Source: Cupriavidus sp. BIS7 (GTDB taxonomy: Bacteria; Pseudomonadota; Gammaproteobacteria; Burkholderiales; Burkholderiaceae). From it: a stretch of DNA of 64,000 nt. Below are positions 49,278-63,418 of this stretch, piece by piece. The notes below the pieces were generated by a model that saw nothing but the letters and a program-made list of their open reading frames with translations, did not search any database and was not told the DNA's origin. Within the stretch, counting starts at the first letter, position 1. Every line of letters begins with the position of its first letter. The position numbers and the translations under genes are program-made. The stretch lies in the NCBI RefSeq assembly GCF_000292345.1, contig NZ_ALOU01000060.1, forward strand, positions 1 to 64,000, in the 5' to 3' direction.

Positions 49278-49793
49278 TCAGATAGTCTTGACCGCTGCCA
49301 GGCGGCGCATGAGCTGATTCACCAGATCGCGCTGCATGTCGCGATAGAGCTGCTGCTCTTCGTAGTCCTTGGCCAGTGTGTTGGCTTCGTTGTACGTCAG
49401 GTCACGCGTCAGCACCAGCGTCGACGGCGGGATCAGCTCCTTGCCGCTGGCATCGCGCAGGCGGAAGGTGAAGCGATACGTCAGACGGTATTCGCGCACC
49501 ACACCCTCGGTGGTGATCGAGAGAATCGTCTTCGCGCGCGTATCGGCCAGTACGTCCAGCAGCGCGTCGGCTTCCTTCTGATCGTTGACGATCTGCGTGT
49601 CCGATCCATTGCGGATATTGCGGCGCAGATCCGCCCCCATCAGCGAATTCGGCGGGATGCCGATGTAGAGCCGCTTGAACGCGAAGTCGGCATTACCGCG
49701 CATGTGGAAGCCGCAGCCGCTCAGCAGCGCTGCTGTTGCCACTACCGCACCGATGGCGATAAACCCGCGGCGTCCCATGTTCGGTCGATCCAT
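49278..49793 (-). CDS. lptE: LPS assembly lipoprotein LptE
   Basis: Outer-membrane lipoprotein that plugs the LptD barrel in LPS export. The signal peptide ends in the lipobox LLSGC (Cys about residue 27), followed by GFHMRGN, the usual LptE start of the mature protein. The β-rich body includes YRLTYRFTFRL and ends with a helix (RDMQRDLVNQLMRRLAAV). The ATG at 49793 gives 171 residues. It sits between leuS and holA as expected. Confidence 0.92.
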   Translation of the reverse strand: MDRPNMGRRGFIAIGAVVATAALLSGCGFHMRGNADFAFKRLYIGIPPNSLMGADLRRNIRNGSDTQIVNDQKEADALLDVLADTRAKTILSITTEGVVREYRLTYRFTFRLRDASGKELIPPSTLVLTRDLTYNEANTLAKDYEEQQLYRDMQRDLVNQLMRRLAAVKTI

Positions 49794-49816
49794 ACCTCTT
49801 TTCCTGTCTGCGTGCG

Positions 49817-53394
<3,578 letters not shown>

Positions 53395-53413
53395 GATTTG
53401 GTGTCTCGGAATG

Positions 53414-53443
53414 AAAACCGTCCGGCAAGTGACCGGACGGTTT
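53414..53443 (-). terminator. Terminator of bamE
   Basis: Minus-strand hairpin AAACCGTCCGG / CCGGACGGTTT with a 7-nt loop followed by TT, between the bamE stop and the dapB start. Confidence 0.75.
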
Positions 53444-53474
53444 GGAATGTCTGGAGTGGACCCGCCGCCGCGTT

Positions 53475-54137
53475 TCAGCTTGCAGGTTTGGCCGGCGCTT
53501 CCGATGCGGCGCTTGCTGCCGGGTCGGCGGGCTGCTGGGGAGCCGCCTCGGCCGACGGCGGCGGCTGTGTGGCCGCCGGTGCTGCCGGCGCTGCCGGTGC
53601 ACTCGCGGCGGCTACGGTGGCGTCAGCCGCCGGAGCCGAAGCCGGGGCGGCTGCCGGAGCGGATGCCGCAGCTTCACCGCCCATCACCACCTTGCCTGGC
53701 GTTTGATTCTTTTGCGCGGCCTTCATGCCGTCAATTTCAGCGATCAGCTCGTATTCCGACGGCAATTCGTTGCCAATCCACTTCACGAGCTTGTCACCTT
53801 CAAAGAACACCGTGAACTGGCGCGACTGCACGACAGGCGTGCTGCCACGGCGGAAAGAGAAGTAGTAGTCCCAACGATTGGCGTGAAACACGTCGGTCAG
53901 CAGCGGGGTGCCGAGCAGGAAGCGCACCTGGTCGCGCGTCATGCCTTCGCGCAGTTGCGAAACCGCCTCACGCGAGACGAAATTGCCCTGGACGATGTTG
54001 ATGCGGTACGGCGTGATGGCGTTTGCCACCGTGCGCGAGGTGCTGTCGTAGGCAGAGCAGGCGCCGGCCAGCAGCGCTGCTGCCAGCAGGGAGGAAACCA
54101 GCGCCGGGCGCATGGCGGACGAACGGAATGAACGCAT
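53475..54137 (-). CDS. bamE: Outer membrane assembly lipoprotein BamE
   Basis: Lipoprotein of the Bam complex that inserts β-barrel proteins. The lipobox is LLAGAC (Cys about residue 27). The SmpA/OmlA domain shows [32 protein letters not shown] and [10 protein letters not shown]. After about residue 155 comes an Ala/Pro-rich low-complexity tail of some 65 residues, longer than usual for BamE. The ATG at 54137 opens the signal peptide. It is divergent from fur, the standard arrangement. Confidence 0.95.
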   Translation of the reverse strand: MRSFRSSAMRPALVSSLLAAALLAGACSAYDSTSRTVANAITPYRINIVQGNFVSREAVSQLREGMTRDQVRFLLGTPLLTDVFHANRWDYYFSFRRGSTPVVQSRQFTVFFEGDKLVKWIGNELPSEYELIAEIDGMKAAQKNQTPGKVVMGGEAAASAPAAAPASAPAADATVAAASAPAAPAAPAATQPPPSAEAAPQQPADPAASAASEAPAKPAS

Positions 54138-54336
54138 GTATCTCGCTTCCAGACGGGAGTGGGTCAGTACCGGTATCGGCACACCTCCGAGACTGCAGAG
54201 GCATCCGACACGGCCAGGCGCATTCTGGACACGCCGCGGGAAGCGACGCCCGGGCGCCATGGCACCGGGGCGACATTTGCCGCCAAAACCCTTATGATTC
54301 AACTATTCAGACATTGTACTCTAGGGAGTCACGCCC

Positions 54337-54768
54337 ATGCCGAGTCCGGCGGACCTCAAAAATATCGGCCTCAAGGCGACCGTCCCCCGCCTGAAAATCC
54401 TCGAAATCTTCCAGACCAGCGAGCAGCGCCACCTTAGCGCGGAAGATGTCTATCGCATTCTGCTCAACGAGCATATGGACATCGGGCTTGCCACGGTCTA
54501 TCGCGTTCTCACCCAGTTCGAACAGGCGGGCCTGTTGTCCCGCAACAACTTCGAATCGGGCAAGGCCATCTTCGAACTGAACGAAGGCAAGCACCACGAT
54601 CATCTGGTGTGCCTGGACTGTGGGCGCGTCGAGGAATTCTACGATGCCAATATCGAGCAGCGGCAGCAAAGCATTGCGCGTGAGCGCGGTTTTGCGCTGC
54701 AGGAGCATGCGTTGTCGCTCTATGGCAATTGCACTAAGAACGATTGCCCGCACCGCCCCAAACGATAA
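54337..54768 (+). CDS. fur: Ferric uptake regulator Fur
   Basis: Iron-responsive repressor, 143 residues. It has a winged-helix DNA-binding domain ([29 protein letters not shown]) and a metal-binding domain with [16 protein letters not shown], where the His cluster is the regulatory site and CxxC binds structural Zn. A second Cys pair (NCTKNDC) is near the end. It is divergent from bamE and converges with the PhcA-like gene across a strong terminator. Confidence 0.97.
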   Translation: MPSPADLKNIGLKATVPRLKILEIFQTSEQRHLSAEDVYRILLNEHMDIGLATVYRVLTQFEQAGLLSRNNFESGKAIFELNEGKHHDHLVCLDCGRVEEFYDANIEQRQQSIARERGFALQEHALSLYGNCTKNDCPHRPKR

Positions 54769-54810
54769 GCCGCACCGGAAGCAAGAGCGATCACGCTTCC
54801 GGCCGCAGGC

Positions 54811-54846
54811 AAATAAAAACCGGCGCACTGGCGCCGGTTTTTATTT
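54811..54846. terminator. Bidirectional terminator between fur and phcA-like gene
   Basis: A perfect 16-bp stem AAATAAAAACCGGCGC / GCGCCGGTTTTTATTT with a 4-nt loop, with A and T runs on either side, between converging genes. Confidence 0.95.
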
Positions 54847-54859
54847 GTTCGAGGCCGAT

Positions 54860-55795
54860 TTATTCCTGCGGCATGCCCTGGTCGGCCACAACCCGCAGGT
54901 TGCGCGCCCAGACCAGCATCGGATGCGTGTTGCGGCTGCGGTGCCAGAACATGTTCAGGCCCAGCATCGTGTTCAGCTCCGCTGGCAACGGGAACGCCTT
55001 CAGGCCATAGGTTTCGCAGGCCATGTCCTTGGTCAGCGCATTGACCGTGAAAATCATGTCGGTCTGCGAGGCCAGTTCGGCCTGGGCCCGCCACGAATGA
55101 ACCGTCAGTGTGGCATTGCGCTTGAGGCCGCGCTGCTGCAGCGCATAGTCCAGCGGAATCAATGCCGGCGCGGGGCGGCCCGTACCACCCGAATGCGCCA
55201 TGAAGATATGGCTGCAGTCGAGGTACTGCTCCAGCGTGCAGTCGTTCACCAGTACCGGGTGGTTCTTTCGTGCGCAAACCCAAAGATTCAGCGAGGTCAC
55301 CATCTCCTCGACGATTTCGGGATGGCGGGTCGGGAACGGCGAAAAGGCCAGGTCGAGCTCATTGGCGCGCATCGACGCCACGTCGGATTCCCACGAATGC
55401 GACTCGACCAGGCGGATATGCAGGTCCGGGGCCAGTTGCTTGATGCGCAGAACGAAGCGGTTGAACACCGTATCCCCGAGTTCCGCTGCAAAGCCAATAC
55501 TTAGCGTACCGGTGGCGATGGCCGGATCGAAGTTGTCGGCATCGCCCTCGTTGATGGACGACCAGAGGTCGAGCATGTCCCGGATCTTGGGACCCAGCTC
55601 CAGCGCGCGCGGCGTTGGCGTGAGACCATGAGGCACCCGGATGAAGAGTGGATCGTCGAAGATTTCGCGCAGCCGGCCAAGTGAGTGCGAAACCGCCGGC
55701 GCAGTCATGTGCATCTTTTCCGCCACATAAGTGGCGTTTCGCTTGCTAAGCAGCTCGGTGAAAATCACGAGCAGCTTGGTATCCACGTTCACCAT
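54860..55795 (-). CDS. phcA: LysR-type regulator, probable PhcA
   Basis: Global virulence and lifestyle regulator in Ralstonia, also known in Cupriavidus, controlled by the PhcBSRQ quorum system. The N-terminal HTH is distinctive: LLSKRNATYVAEKMHMTAPA and VSHSLGRLREIFDDPLFIRV. The sensor domain is LysR-like. It has 311 residues, somewhat shorter than I recall for R. solanacearum PhcA (about 347), mostly at the C-terminus. The fur neighbour and the presence of phcBSRQ in the same window support the name. Other LysR functions cannot be excluded from sequence alone. Confidence 0.75.
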   Translation of the reverse strand: MVNVDTKLLVIFTELLSKRNATYVAEKMHMTAPAVSHSLGRLREIFDDPLFIRVPHGLTPTPRALELGPKIRDMLDLWSSINEGDADNFDPAIATGTLSIGFAAELGDTVFNRFVLRIKQLAPDLHIRLVESHSWESDVASMRANELDLAFSPFPTRHPEIVEEMVTSLNLWVCARKNHPVLVNDCTLEQYLDCSHIFMAHSGGTGRPAPALIPLDYALQQRGLKRNATLTVHSWRAQAELASQTDMIFTVNALTKDMACETYGLKAFPLPAELNTMLGLNMFWHRSRNTHPMLVWARNLRVVADQGMPQE

Positions 55796-55957
55796 GATCA
55801 GGCCCGGTTTGTTTTGTCCTACGCTTCGATGGCCCCACCATTTTCACGGGCTGCACATCAGACATTAATAGATTCTTCCGAGTGTAAGAGAAAAAAACGG
55901 CAGCGGAAAGCAAATTCAACATTTCTCGCACTACTGAAAGCAAGCTTACGCGAATTC

Positions 55958-55985
55958 TTGACAACTTCGAGACAGATAATGTCAA
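55958..55985. promoter_or_regulatory. Inverted repeat between phcA and flavin reductase
   Basis: TTGACA (55958-55963) and TGTCAA (55980-55985) are perfect inverted copies 16 nt apart, with GACA-N5-TGTC (55971-55983) nested in them. In the divergent gap the TTGACA boxes can serve as -35 elements on either strand. It is a candidate operator, about 165 nt from phcA and 105 nt from the flavin reductase gene. Confidence 0.35.
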
Positions 55986-56087
55986 TATCTGCAGCGTAGC
56001 GACGTTCTGGTGTCGCCATAGTGACCAATGACGGGCCAGATCTGCCGTGCAGCCAGGCCATCGCCCCAACCATTTCCCTCACGAACC

Positions 56088-56693
56088 ATGTCCTCCCACC
56101 GTCTCGCCGTCGATCTGCCCAAGGCCTACCGCCTCTTGAACCATGGTCCGACCGTGCTGGTCAGCGCGGCCCATCAGGGCCAGCGCAATATCATGGCGGC
56201 TGCGTGGGCAATGCCGCTCGATTTCGCCCCACCGAAGGTTGCCGTAGTCCTGGACAAGGCCGCATGGACGCGCCAGCTGCTCGAAGCAAGCGGCGAGTTT
56301 GCGATACAGGTCCCTACGGTCAGCCAGGTCGATATTACGCAGGCGCTGGGATCGAGTTCCGGCCTGGCCCTGACTGAACAGCAGGGCATCGACAAGTTCA
56401 CCGCCTACGGCCTGCAGACGTTCGCAGCGAGCGTCATTGGCGCGCCGTTGCTGGAAGGCTGCGCGGCATGGCTCGAATGCAGGCTGCTGCCCGAACCGGC
56501 CATCCAGCACGGCTACGATCTATTCCTGGGCGAAGTGGTGGCCGCCCATGCCGACAGCCGCGTATTCAGCAATGGCCGTTGGCATTTCACGGGCCATGAC
56601 GATCTGCGCACGATCCACCACGTGGCCGGCGGCCATTTCATCGTCGATGGCGATGGCGTCGATGCGCATCCGCTGAAGCCATCCCGGGGCTGA
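56088..56693 (+). CDS. Flavin reductase family protein
   Basis: FMN-binding split-barrel protein, 201 residues from the ATG at 56088. It has the family entry PTVLVSAAHQGQRNIMAAAW and the phosphate/FMN loop region KAAWTRQLLEASGEFAIQVP. The related proteins reduce flavins with NAD(P)H for partner oxygenases or act as FMN-binding oxidoreductases. No partner oxygenase is nearby. It is divergent from the PhcA-like gene and ends in a strong terminator. Confidence 0.9.
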   Translation: MSSHRLAVDLPKAYRLLNHGPTVLVSAAHQGQRNIMAAAWAMPLDFAPPKVAVVLDKAAWTRQLLEASGEFAIQVPTVSQVDITQALGSSSGLALTEQQGIDKFTAYGLQTFAASVIGAPLLEGCAAWLECRLLPEPAIQHGYDLFLGEVVAAHADSRVFSNGRWHFTGHDDLRTIHHVAGGHFIVDGDGVDAHPLKPSRG

Positions 56694-56697
56694 GAAA

Positions 56698-56727
56698 CAA
56701 AAAACGCGCCCGAAGGCGCGTTTTTTG
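56698..56727. terminator. Bidirectional terminator, flavin reductase / gap
   Basis: Stem CAAAAAACGCGCC / GGCGCGTTTTTTG with loop CGAA, between converging genes. The stem is perfect over 13 bp and is flanked by A and T runs. Confidence 0.95.
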
Positions 56728-56764
56728 TCGAGTTACGTACTGAGTTACATACCCGAGCGACGGC

Positions 56765-57772
<1,008 letters not shown>

Positions 57773-57848
57773 CTAGAGTTCAATCGATAAAGCCGGTGGC
57801 CGGCGCCGGCAGCCGGCGCGTCGCACCGGCATACCGCGCGGGCGGAAA

Positions 57849-59885
57849 TTACTGGGCGAGCGTGGCGCGTACCGTGTCGGCCACGTTATCCACGGTGAAG
57901 CCGAAGTGTTTGAACAGCACGCCGGCCGGAGCCGATTCGCCGAACGTGTCGATACCGACAACGGCCTGGACCTGGTACTTCCACCAGAAATCGGTGACGC
58001 CCGCTTCCACAGCGATGCGCGGAACGCCGGCCGGCAGCACGCTGGCCTTGTACGCGACGTCCTGCTTGTCGAACACGGAGGTCGACGGCACCGACACCAC
58101 GCGCACGTGCACGCCTTCGACGGCCAGCGCATCGGCGGCGCCCACGGCCAGGCCGACTTCCGAGCCCGTGGCAAGGATCACGGCGTCCGGACGCTTGGTG
58201 CGCGGGTTCTTCGCATCGCGCAGCACATAACCGCCGCGTGCGATATTGGCGCGCGTGACGTCGTCACGCTTCTGGAACGGCAGGTTCTGGCGGCTGAAAA
58301 TCAGGCAGCTCGGACCATTCTCGCGACGGATCGACTGCGCCCAGGCCACGGCGGTCTCGGTGGTGTCAGCGGTACGCCAGACATCCATGTTCGGGATCAG
58401 GCGCAGGCTGGCCACATGCTCGATCGACTGGTGAGTCGGGCCGTCTTCGCCCAGACCGATCGAGTCGTGCGTGAACACGAACAGCGAGCGGATCTTCATC
58501 AGCGCGGCCATGCGCAGCGCGTTGCGGCTGTAGTCCGAGAACGTCAGGAACGTGGCGCCGTAGGGAATGTAGCCGCCATGCAGCGCGATGCCGTTCATGA
58601 TCGCGCTCATGCCGAACTCGCGCACACCGTAGTTGATGTGGTTGCCCCACGAATCAACGCGCACGGCCTGGCTGCCCGACCAGTTGGTCAGGTTCGAGCC
58701 GGTCAGGTCGGCCGAGCCGCCCAGGAATTCCGGCAGCACCGGCGCCAGCGCCTCGATCGAGTTCTGGCTGGCCTTGCGCGTGGCGATCGTCTCGGCCTTT
58801 TCTTCGCACTTGGCGATGAATGCGTCGACGGTGGCATCGAACGCGCCCGGCAGCTCACCGCGCATGCGGCGCTTGTACTCGCCGGCTTCGTACGGATGCA
58901 CTTCTGCGTAGGCGTCGAACAGCGCGTCCCAGGCCTTTTCCAGCGCGTGGCCGGTAGCCTTGGCGTTCCAGGCCGTGTAGACATCCTGCGGCAGTTCGAA
59001 CGGGGCGTGGGTCCAGCCCAGTGCCTCGCGGGTGGCCAACACTTCGGCGCCGCCCAGCGGAGCGCCGTGCACGTCGTGGCCGCCTGCCTTGTTCGGCGCG
59101 CCCTTGCCGATCACCGTACGGCAGCAGATCAGGGTCGGCTTGTCGCTGGCCTTGGCCAGCGCGATGGCGTGGTCGATGGCTGCCACGTCGTGCCCGTCCA
59201 CGGCGCGAATCACGTTCCAGCCATAGGCTTCGAAGCGCTTCGGGGTATCGTCGGCGAACCAGTGCACCACGTCGCCATCGATGGAGATGCCGTTGTCATC
59301 CCAGAACGCGATCAGCTTGTTCAGCTTGAGCGTACCGGCCAGCGAGCAGGCCTCGTGGCTGATGCCTTCCATCAGGCAGCCGTCACCCATAAACGCATAG
59401 GTGTGGTGATTGACGATGTCGAAGCCAGGGCGATTGAACTCTTCGGCCAGCAGGCTCTCGGCCAGCGCCATGCCGACGGCATTGGTGATGCCCTGGCCCA
59501 GCGGGCCGGTCGTGGTTTCCACGCCCGGGGTGATGCCGTATTCCGGATGGCCTGCGGTCTTGCTGTGCAGCTGACGGAAGTTCTTAAGTTCTTCGATCGG
59601 CAGGTCGTAACCCGTCAGGTGAAGCAGCGCGTAGATCAGCATCGATCCGTGGCCGTTGGACAGCACGAAGCGGTCACGGTCAGGCCAGTGCGGATTGACG
59701 GGGTTATGCTTCAGGTGCCGGCCCCACAGCGCCACGGCGATGTCTGCCATACCCATCGGCGCGCCGGGGTGACCGGAGTTGGCTTGCTGGACGGCGTCCA
59801 TGGCAAGTACGCGGATGGCATCCGCCATCAGCTTGACGGGTTGGGTAGCGTAAGGACTTGTGGCGGGATGAGCGAGGGCAGACAT
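57849..59885 (-). CDS. tkt: Transketolase
   Basis: Thiamine diphosphate enzyme of the pentose phosphate and Calvin pathways, 678 residues. TPP-binding motif [13 protein letters not shown] (about 160-172); Pyr domain [18 protein letters not shown] with the catalytic Glu; [18 protein letters not shown] in the N-terminus. An AGG precedes the ATG, which is back-to-back with the next plus-strand start codon. Confidence 0.97.
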   Translation of the reverse strand: MSALAHPATSPYATQPVKLMADAIRVLAMDAVQQANSGHPGAPMGMADIAVALWGRHLKHNPVNPHWPDRDRFVLSNGHGSMLIYALLHLTGYDLPIEELKNFRQLHSKTAGHPEYGITPGVETTTGPLGQGITNAVGMALAESLLAEEFNRPGFDIVNHHTYAFMGDGCLMEGISHEACSLAGTLKLNKLIAFWDDNGISIDGDVVHWFADDTPKRFEAYGWNVIRAVDGHDVAAIDHAIALAKASDKPTLICCRTVIGKGAPNKAGGHDVHGAPLGGAEVLATREALGWTHAPFELPQDVYTAWNAKATGHALEKAWDALFDAYAEVHPYEAGEYKRRMRGELPGAFDATVDAFIAKCEEKAETIATRKASQNSIEALAPVLPEFLGGSADLTGSNLTNWSGSQAVRVDSWGNHINYGVREFGMSAIMNGIALHGGYIPYGATFLTFSDYSRNALRMAALMKIRSLFVFTHDSIGLGEDGPTHQSIEHVASLRLIPNMDVWRTADTTETAVAWAQSIRRENGPSCLIFSRQNLPFQKRDDVTRANIARGGYVLRDAKNPRTKRPDAVILATGSEVGLAVGAADALAVEGVHVRVVSVPSTSVFDKQDVAYKASVLPAGVPRIAVEAGVTDFWWKYQVQAVVGIDTFGESAPAGVLFKHFGFTVDNVADTVRATLAQ

Positions 59886-60858
59886 GCGAGAACCTGACGG
59901 CGGGAAAACCGCAATTTTAGCAGAAGCAGGCGGAATTCCCGGGGTGGAACCAGCATCTCGAAGGGGGTCTCAGGCCTGGACCGAGTGGCTGGCGCCCGGT
60001 ATCGGCACCACATTGAGCGAGATCACGCTGCTGGCGGCCGCCCGGACCGCCCATCAGCAGGTGGAAATCGGCGAGAACGCGCACTTTGGACGGATTTTCC
60101 GCCTGGATGACCGCGTAATGAGCACTGAAGCCGACGCCTGGATCCAGCACGAGCTGATGGTGATGCCGATGGCGGCCGCGCACGGCACACCGCGCAGCGC
60201 ACTGGTGGTGGGCGGAGGTGACGGCGGATCGGCATTCGAACTGCTGCGCATCCCGACGATGCGTGAAGTGGTCGTGGCGGAACTCGATGGCGAGGTGATT
60301 CGGCTGGCACGCGAATGGCTGCGCGGCATTCACCAGGGTGTTCTCGACGAACCGGGCGATCCGCGCCTGAGCCTGGCGGTTGGCGAGGGGCTGGGCCTGA
60401 TGGAGGCCTTTGCGCGCGCCGGGCGCCAGTTTGACCTGATCGTCTACGACCTGACCGAGGCCGACGATGGCAGCCCGGCAGCGGCCCTGTTCTCCCCGCA
60501 TGGATTGCAGACGGCGCGCCGCTGCCTGTCACCTGGCGGCGCGATGTCGTTGCATCTGGGGCCGCCGCTGCATCGGCCGGAATCCGCACGGCGGCTGCTT
60601 GCACGATTGCGCCAGACGTTCCCGCATGTCGCCCCGTTGACGACGTTCGTGCCAGCGTACGGCGCGCTGTGGGGCATTGCGCTGGCCAGCAACACGCTCG
60701 ATATTGCCGCGCAGCCTGCCGAACGGATTTCCGCACGCCTGCGGCAGTGGAAGCTCGAGCACAGCCTGCGCGCCTACCACGCCGACCTGCACCCCGCGCT
60801 GTTCGTCCATCCACGTCATCTTCAGGCGATCTTCGACAGCGGCAGCCGTCCCGCGTAA
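59884..60858 (+). CDS. speE: Spermidine synthase-like aminopropyltransferase
   Basis: Class I aminopropyltransferase fold, 324 residues. It has the dcSAM-binding [16 protein letters not shown] and an acidic AELDGEVI. The catalytic segment reads [12 protein letters not shown], where typical spermidine synthases have D-x-T-D-P. The missing second Asp/Pro suggests another amine substrate or a related function. The ATG at 59884 overlaps the tkt start codon on the other strand and has AGGG 5 nt upstream. A GTG at 59944 is an alternative start and would leave room for promoters. Confidence 0.82.
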   Translation: MREPDGGKTAILAEAGGIPGVEPASRRGSQAWTEWLAPGIGTTLSEITLLAAARTAHQQVEIGENAHFGRIFRLDDRVMSTEADAWIQHELMVMPMAAAHGTPRSALVVGGGDGGSAFELLRIPTMREVVVAELDGEVIRLAREWLRGIHQGVLDEPGDPRLSLAVGEGLGLMEAFARAGRQFDLIVYDLTEADDGSPAAALFSPHGLQTARRCLSPGGAMSLHLGPPLHRPESARRLLARLRQTFPHVAPLTTFVPAYGALWGIALASNTLDIAAQPAERISARLRQWKLEHSLRAYHADLHPALFVHPRHLQAIFDSGSRPA

Positions 60859-60923
60859 CATGCACGAGCGTCCCGCGCGCATCAGCGCGGCGGGACGAGA
60901 TTCGTGCCACCCGGGAGATCATC

Positions 60924-61358
60924 ATGCCCAGACCGCCCAACACGCCCTGGCTGACGCCCTACCTGACGGTCGCCAGCGGTCGCGCCGCCCTGGATTTCTA
61001 TCAGCGTGCGTTCGGCTTCTCGGCCGGCCACGTCCTCGACGAAAACGGGGTGCCAATGCACGCCGAGATGCACTACCAGGATCAACTGGTAGTCATGTTC
61101 GCGCCTGAAGGAGCCTGGGGCAGCACGGCGCGCACACCGCGTTCGCTCGGCGTGGAGGCACCGCAGACGTTTTACCTCTACTGTGCCGACGTGGACGCGA
61201 TGTACGCACGGGCCATTGCGGCTGGCGCCATCAGCGTGACGCCTCCGGCTGACCAGTTCTGGGGCGACCGGTACTGCATGGTCGAAGATCCCGATGGCTA
61301 TCGCTGGGGCTTTGCCACGAGGCTGGCAATGGCTCCGGAATCCAAACCCACCCCCTGA
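60924..61358 (+). CDS. VOC-family protein (glyoxalase/PhnB-like)
   Basis: 144-residue two-module VOC fold. The PhnB-like pattern is evident: LTPYLTVASGRAALDFYQRA at residues 9-28, MHAEMHYQDQLVVMF, and DPDGYRWGFAT at the end. ATG at 60924 with GGAG 6 nt upstream. Candidate metal ligands are His and Glu in the MHAEMHY segment and the Glu of MVEDPDG. The substrate is unknown. Its stop overlaps the rsmE start by one base (TGATG). Confidence 0.88.
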   Translation: MPRPPNTPWLTPYLTVASGRAALDFYQRAFGFSAGHVLDENGVPMHAEMHYQDQLVVMFAPEGAWGSTARTPRSLGVEAPQTFYLYCADVDAMYARAIAAGAISVTPPADQFWGDRYCMVEDPDGYRWGFATRLAMAPESKPTP

Positions 61359-62101
61359 TGCCACCCAGATTTTTTGTCGATGCGGCGCTGACTGCCGAAG
61401 CTGTACTGGATTTACCCGAGGCCGTTGTGCGTCACGTCCAGGTATTGCGCCTGGCGCCCGGCGACGCCATTACATTGTTCAATGGCCAAGGCGGCAGCCA
61501 TGCGGCCGTGCTGGCCGACATCGGCAAACGCCACGCCACTGCCCGGCTTGGCGCGCACGATACGTCGGAAGCCGAAACGCCGTTCGCCGTCACGCTGGCG
61601 CAGGGCCTGGCCGGCGGGGACAAGATGGACTGGCTGATCGAAAAGGCCGTGGAGCTTGGCGTATCGGCCATACAGCCGCTACAGGCGGCCCGCTCGGTCG
61701 TTCGCCTGTCCGGCGAGCGCGCCACGAAACGCCAGTCTCACTGGCAGGCGCTGATCGAGGCCGCGTGCGAACAGTGCGGACGGAATCGCCTGCCGGCGTT
61801 GGCGCCTGTCGCAAACCTGGAATCGTGGCTGGCAGGCGCACCGGCAGCGGCGGCCAAGCTGCTGCTCTCGCCACGCGCATCGTCCTCGCTGCCCGAACTC
61901 GCGCAGGCGGAGCGCGAGGCCTGGCGTGCGGGCGGCGTGACGCTGCTGATCGGCCCCGAAGGCGGCCTGTCGCCAGAGGAAGAAGATCTGGCACGGCGCG
62001 CCGGCTTTATCGGCGTGTCATTGGGCCCGCGTATTCTCCGAACTGAAACTGCCGGGCTGGCTTGCCTGGCAACGTTGAACGCCATTCTTGGCGGATTCTG
62101 A
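61358..62101 (+). CDS. rsmE: 16S rRNA (uracil1498-N3)-methyltransferase
   Basis: SPOUT-class methyltransferase, 247 residues. It has the PUA-like N-terminal domain (VVRHVQVLRLAPGDAITLFNG) and the SAM knot region LLIGPEGGLSPEEEDLA plus LGPRILRTETAGLACLA. The middle segment KMDWLIEKAVELGVSAIQPL is typical of RsmE. It is translationally coupled to the VOC gene. Confidence 0.95.
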   Translation: MPPRFFVDAALTAEAVLDLPEAVVRHVQVLRLAPGDAITLFNGQGGSHAAVLADIGKRHATARLGAHDTSEAETPFAVTLAQGLAGGDKMDWLIEKAVELGVSAIQPLQAARSVVRLSGERATKRQSHWQALIEAACEQCGRNRLPALAPVANLESWLAGAPAAAAKLLLSPRASSSLPELAQAEREAWRAGGVTLLIGPEGGLSPEEEDLARRAGFIGVSLGPRILRTETAGLACLATLNAILGGF

Positions 62102-62119
62102 TCTGGAAAGGAGCTGGAC

Positions 62120-62722
62120 ATGGGACTACTCGATAACGTGCTGGGCGGCGTGCTCGGCCAACTGGGCGGCCAACAAGGCGAACAAGCCGGAGGCGGACTG
62201 AATCCCAAGATGATGATGGCGCTCGGCCTGCTGGCGATGATGGCGATGCGGCACCAGGGCCAGGGAGCGGACAGCGGCGCGGTGGCCGCGGATGCGGGTG
62301 CCGGTGGTGGCCTTGGCGGTCTGCTGGGCGGGTTGCTCGGAGGTGCCGGTGGCGCAGGTGGTGGTGCCGCGCCCGGTGGTCTGGACCTCGGCTCCCTGCT
62401 TGGCGGCCTGCTCGGCGGCCAGGGTGGTGCCGGCGATTCGACGCAGGCCATGGGCGCGGCCGCCGGTGGCATCGGCGCATTGCGCGATGTCCTGGCGCAG
62501 GCCGGGCTGGGCCAGCAGGTGGATTCATGGATCGGCACGGGTGCCAATCAGGCCGTGAGCGCTTCGGATCTGTCCCATGCACTGGGTGGCACTGGCGCTC
62601 TCCAGTCGCTGGCGGAGAAGACCGGGCTGTCGACCGAGGACGTCGCATCGAGCCTGAGCGAGGGCCTTCCCGAGCTGATCGACCGGCTGACGCCGAACGG
62701 GACGGTGCCGCCGGCTGCCTGA
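62120..62722 (+). CDS. YidB/DUF937 family protein
   Basis: About 200 residues. It starts MGLLDNVLGGVLGQLGGQQG, a Gly/Leu-rich pattern of YidB, continues with a Gly-rich low-complexity stretch (about 55-120), and ends with a conserved part (VDSWIGTGANQAVSASDL, TGLSTEDVASSLSEGLPELI) resembling a helical DUF937 repeat. AAGGAG precedes the ATG. The function of the family is not known to me. It follows rsmE by 18 nt and ends in a bidirectional terminator. Confidence 0.88.
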   Translation: MGLLDNVLGGVLGQLGGQQGEQAGGGLNPKMMMALGLLAMMAMRHQGQGADSGAVAADAGAGGGLGGLLGGLLGGAGGAGGGAAPGGLDLGSLLGGLLGGQGGAGDSTQAMGAAAGGIGALRDVLAQAGLGQQVDSWIGTGANQAVSASDLSHALGGTGALQSLAEKTGLSTEDVASSLSEGLPELIDRLTPNGTVPPAA

Positions 62723-62738
62723 CGCCGGCTTGCACAAG

Positions 62739-62770
62739 AAAAAATGCCCGCTTCTGCAGCGGGCATTTTT
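62739..62770. terminator. Bidirectional terminator, yidB / barstar gene
   Basis: Stem AAAAATGCCCGC / GCGGGCATTTTT with a 7-nt loop between converging genes. Confidence 0.95.
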
Positions 62771-62809
62771 CATGGTTCAGGGTGCGGCGCCAGGAAGCGC
62801 CATCGACGC

Positions 62810-63418
62810 TCAGGCAAACGAATAGAACACCCGGAACTGCACCTTGCGCTCGCCCCAGAATTCGGCGGCGTCACGGAATACGTCCAGCAGCACCTCTCGC
62901 GCTTCCTTGTCGAACTTCTGCGCAATCGGCAGGCCTTCCAGCACGATCACGAAGCCTGGCTGCGGGCCAGCCTTGTGGATCATGTCAGTCAGGCAATCGG
63001 ACAAGGCATCGAAGTTCTTGCCGAAGTGCTTCGGGAACGTGAACTCAGTGGCAATGCGCTCAAGAATCTCCGCCTTGCTGGCGCAATCAGCGCAGTTGGC
63101 GTAGAGGAAGTGCTGATTCATCGCGGCGGCTGCCTGGGCCAGCTCGGGCACGCGGAAGGCGCGGATCGACTGGACGATGTTGGGACGCACCGTCTTGAAC
63201 AGATTCATGGCTTCCTCGTTGGTGCCGTTTTCAGCGCAGGTCACCATGACAGGCGCGCATGCGGGCGGAAGTCGGTGCGTCAGATCCTGGCGCGGCATCA
63301 TCAACACGTTGTCGTAGAGGTTCTGGGCCTGATGGTGAGCCCTTTGCCAGCCATCTCCGGCGCCGCGCTCCTCGCGGGCGGCAAGGGCGTCGCCCAATCC
63401 GAAAATGTCAGTCATCAT
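62810..63418 (-). CDS. Barstar-family ribonuclease inhibitor
   Basis: Cytoplasmic inhibitor that protects the cell from its own ribonuclease. The C-terminal ~110 residues are barstar-like: KHFGKNFDALSDCLTDM (132-146, with the acidic residues D137, D141, D145 that contact barnase), FVIVLEGLPIAQ, and VQFRVFYSF at the end. The first ~70 residues are an extra segment. The start at 63418 overlaps the ribonuclease stop codon by 4 nt. A second possible ATG at 63208 has GAGGAA upstream and gives a standard-length barstar. Confidence 0.85.
   Translation of the reverse strand: MMTDIFGLGDALAAREERGAGDGWQRAHHQAQNLYDNVLMMPRQDLTHRLPPACAPVMVTCAENGTNEEAMNLFKTVRPNIVQSIRAFRVPELAQAAAAMNQHFLYANCADCASKAEILERIATEFTFPKHFGKNFDALSDCLTDMIHKAGPQPGFVIVLEGLPIAQKFDKEAREVLLDVFRDAAEFWGERKVQFRVFYSFA

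Noticed and set aside
57906-59897. A 663-codon plus-strand frame opposite tkt
   Set aside because: Shadow of transketolase with the same low-information composition.
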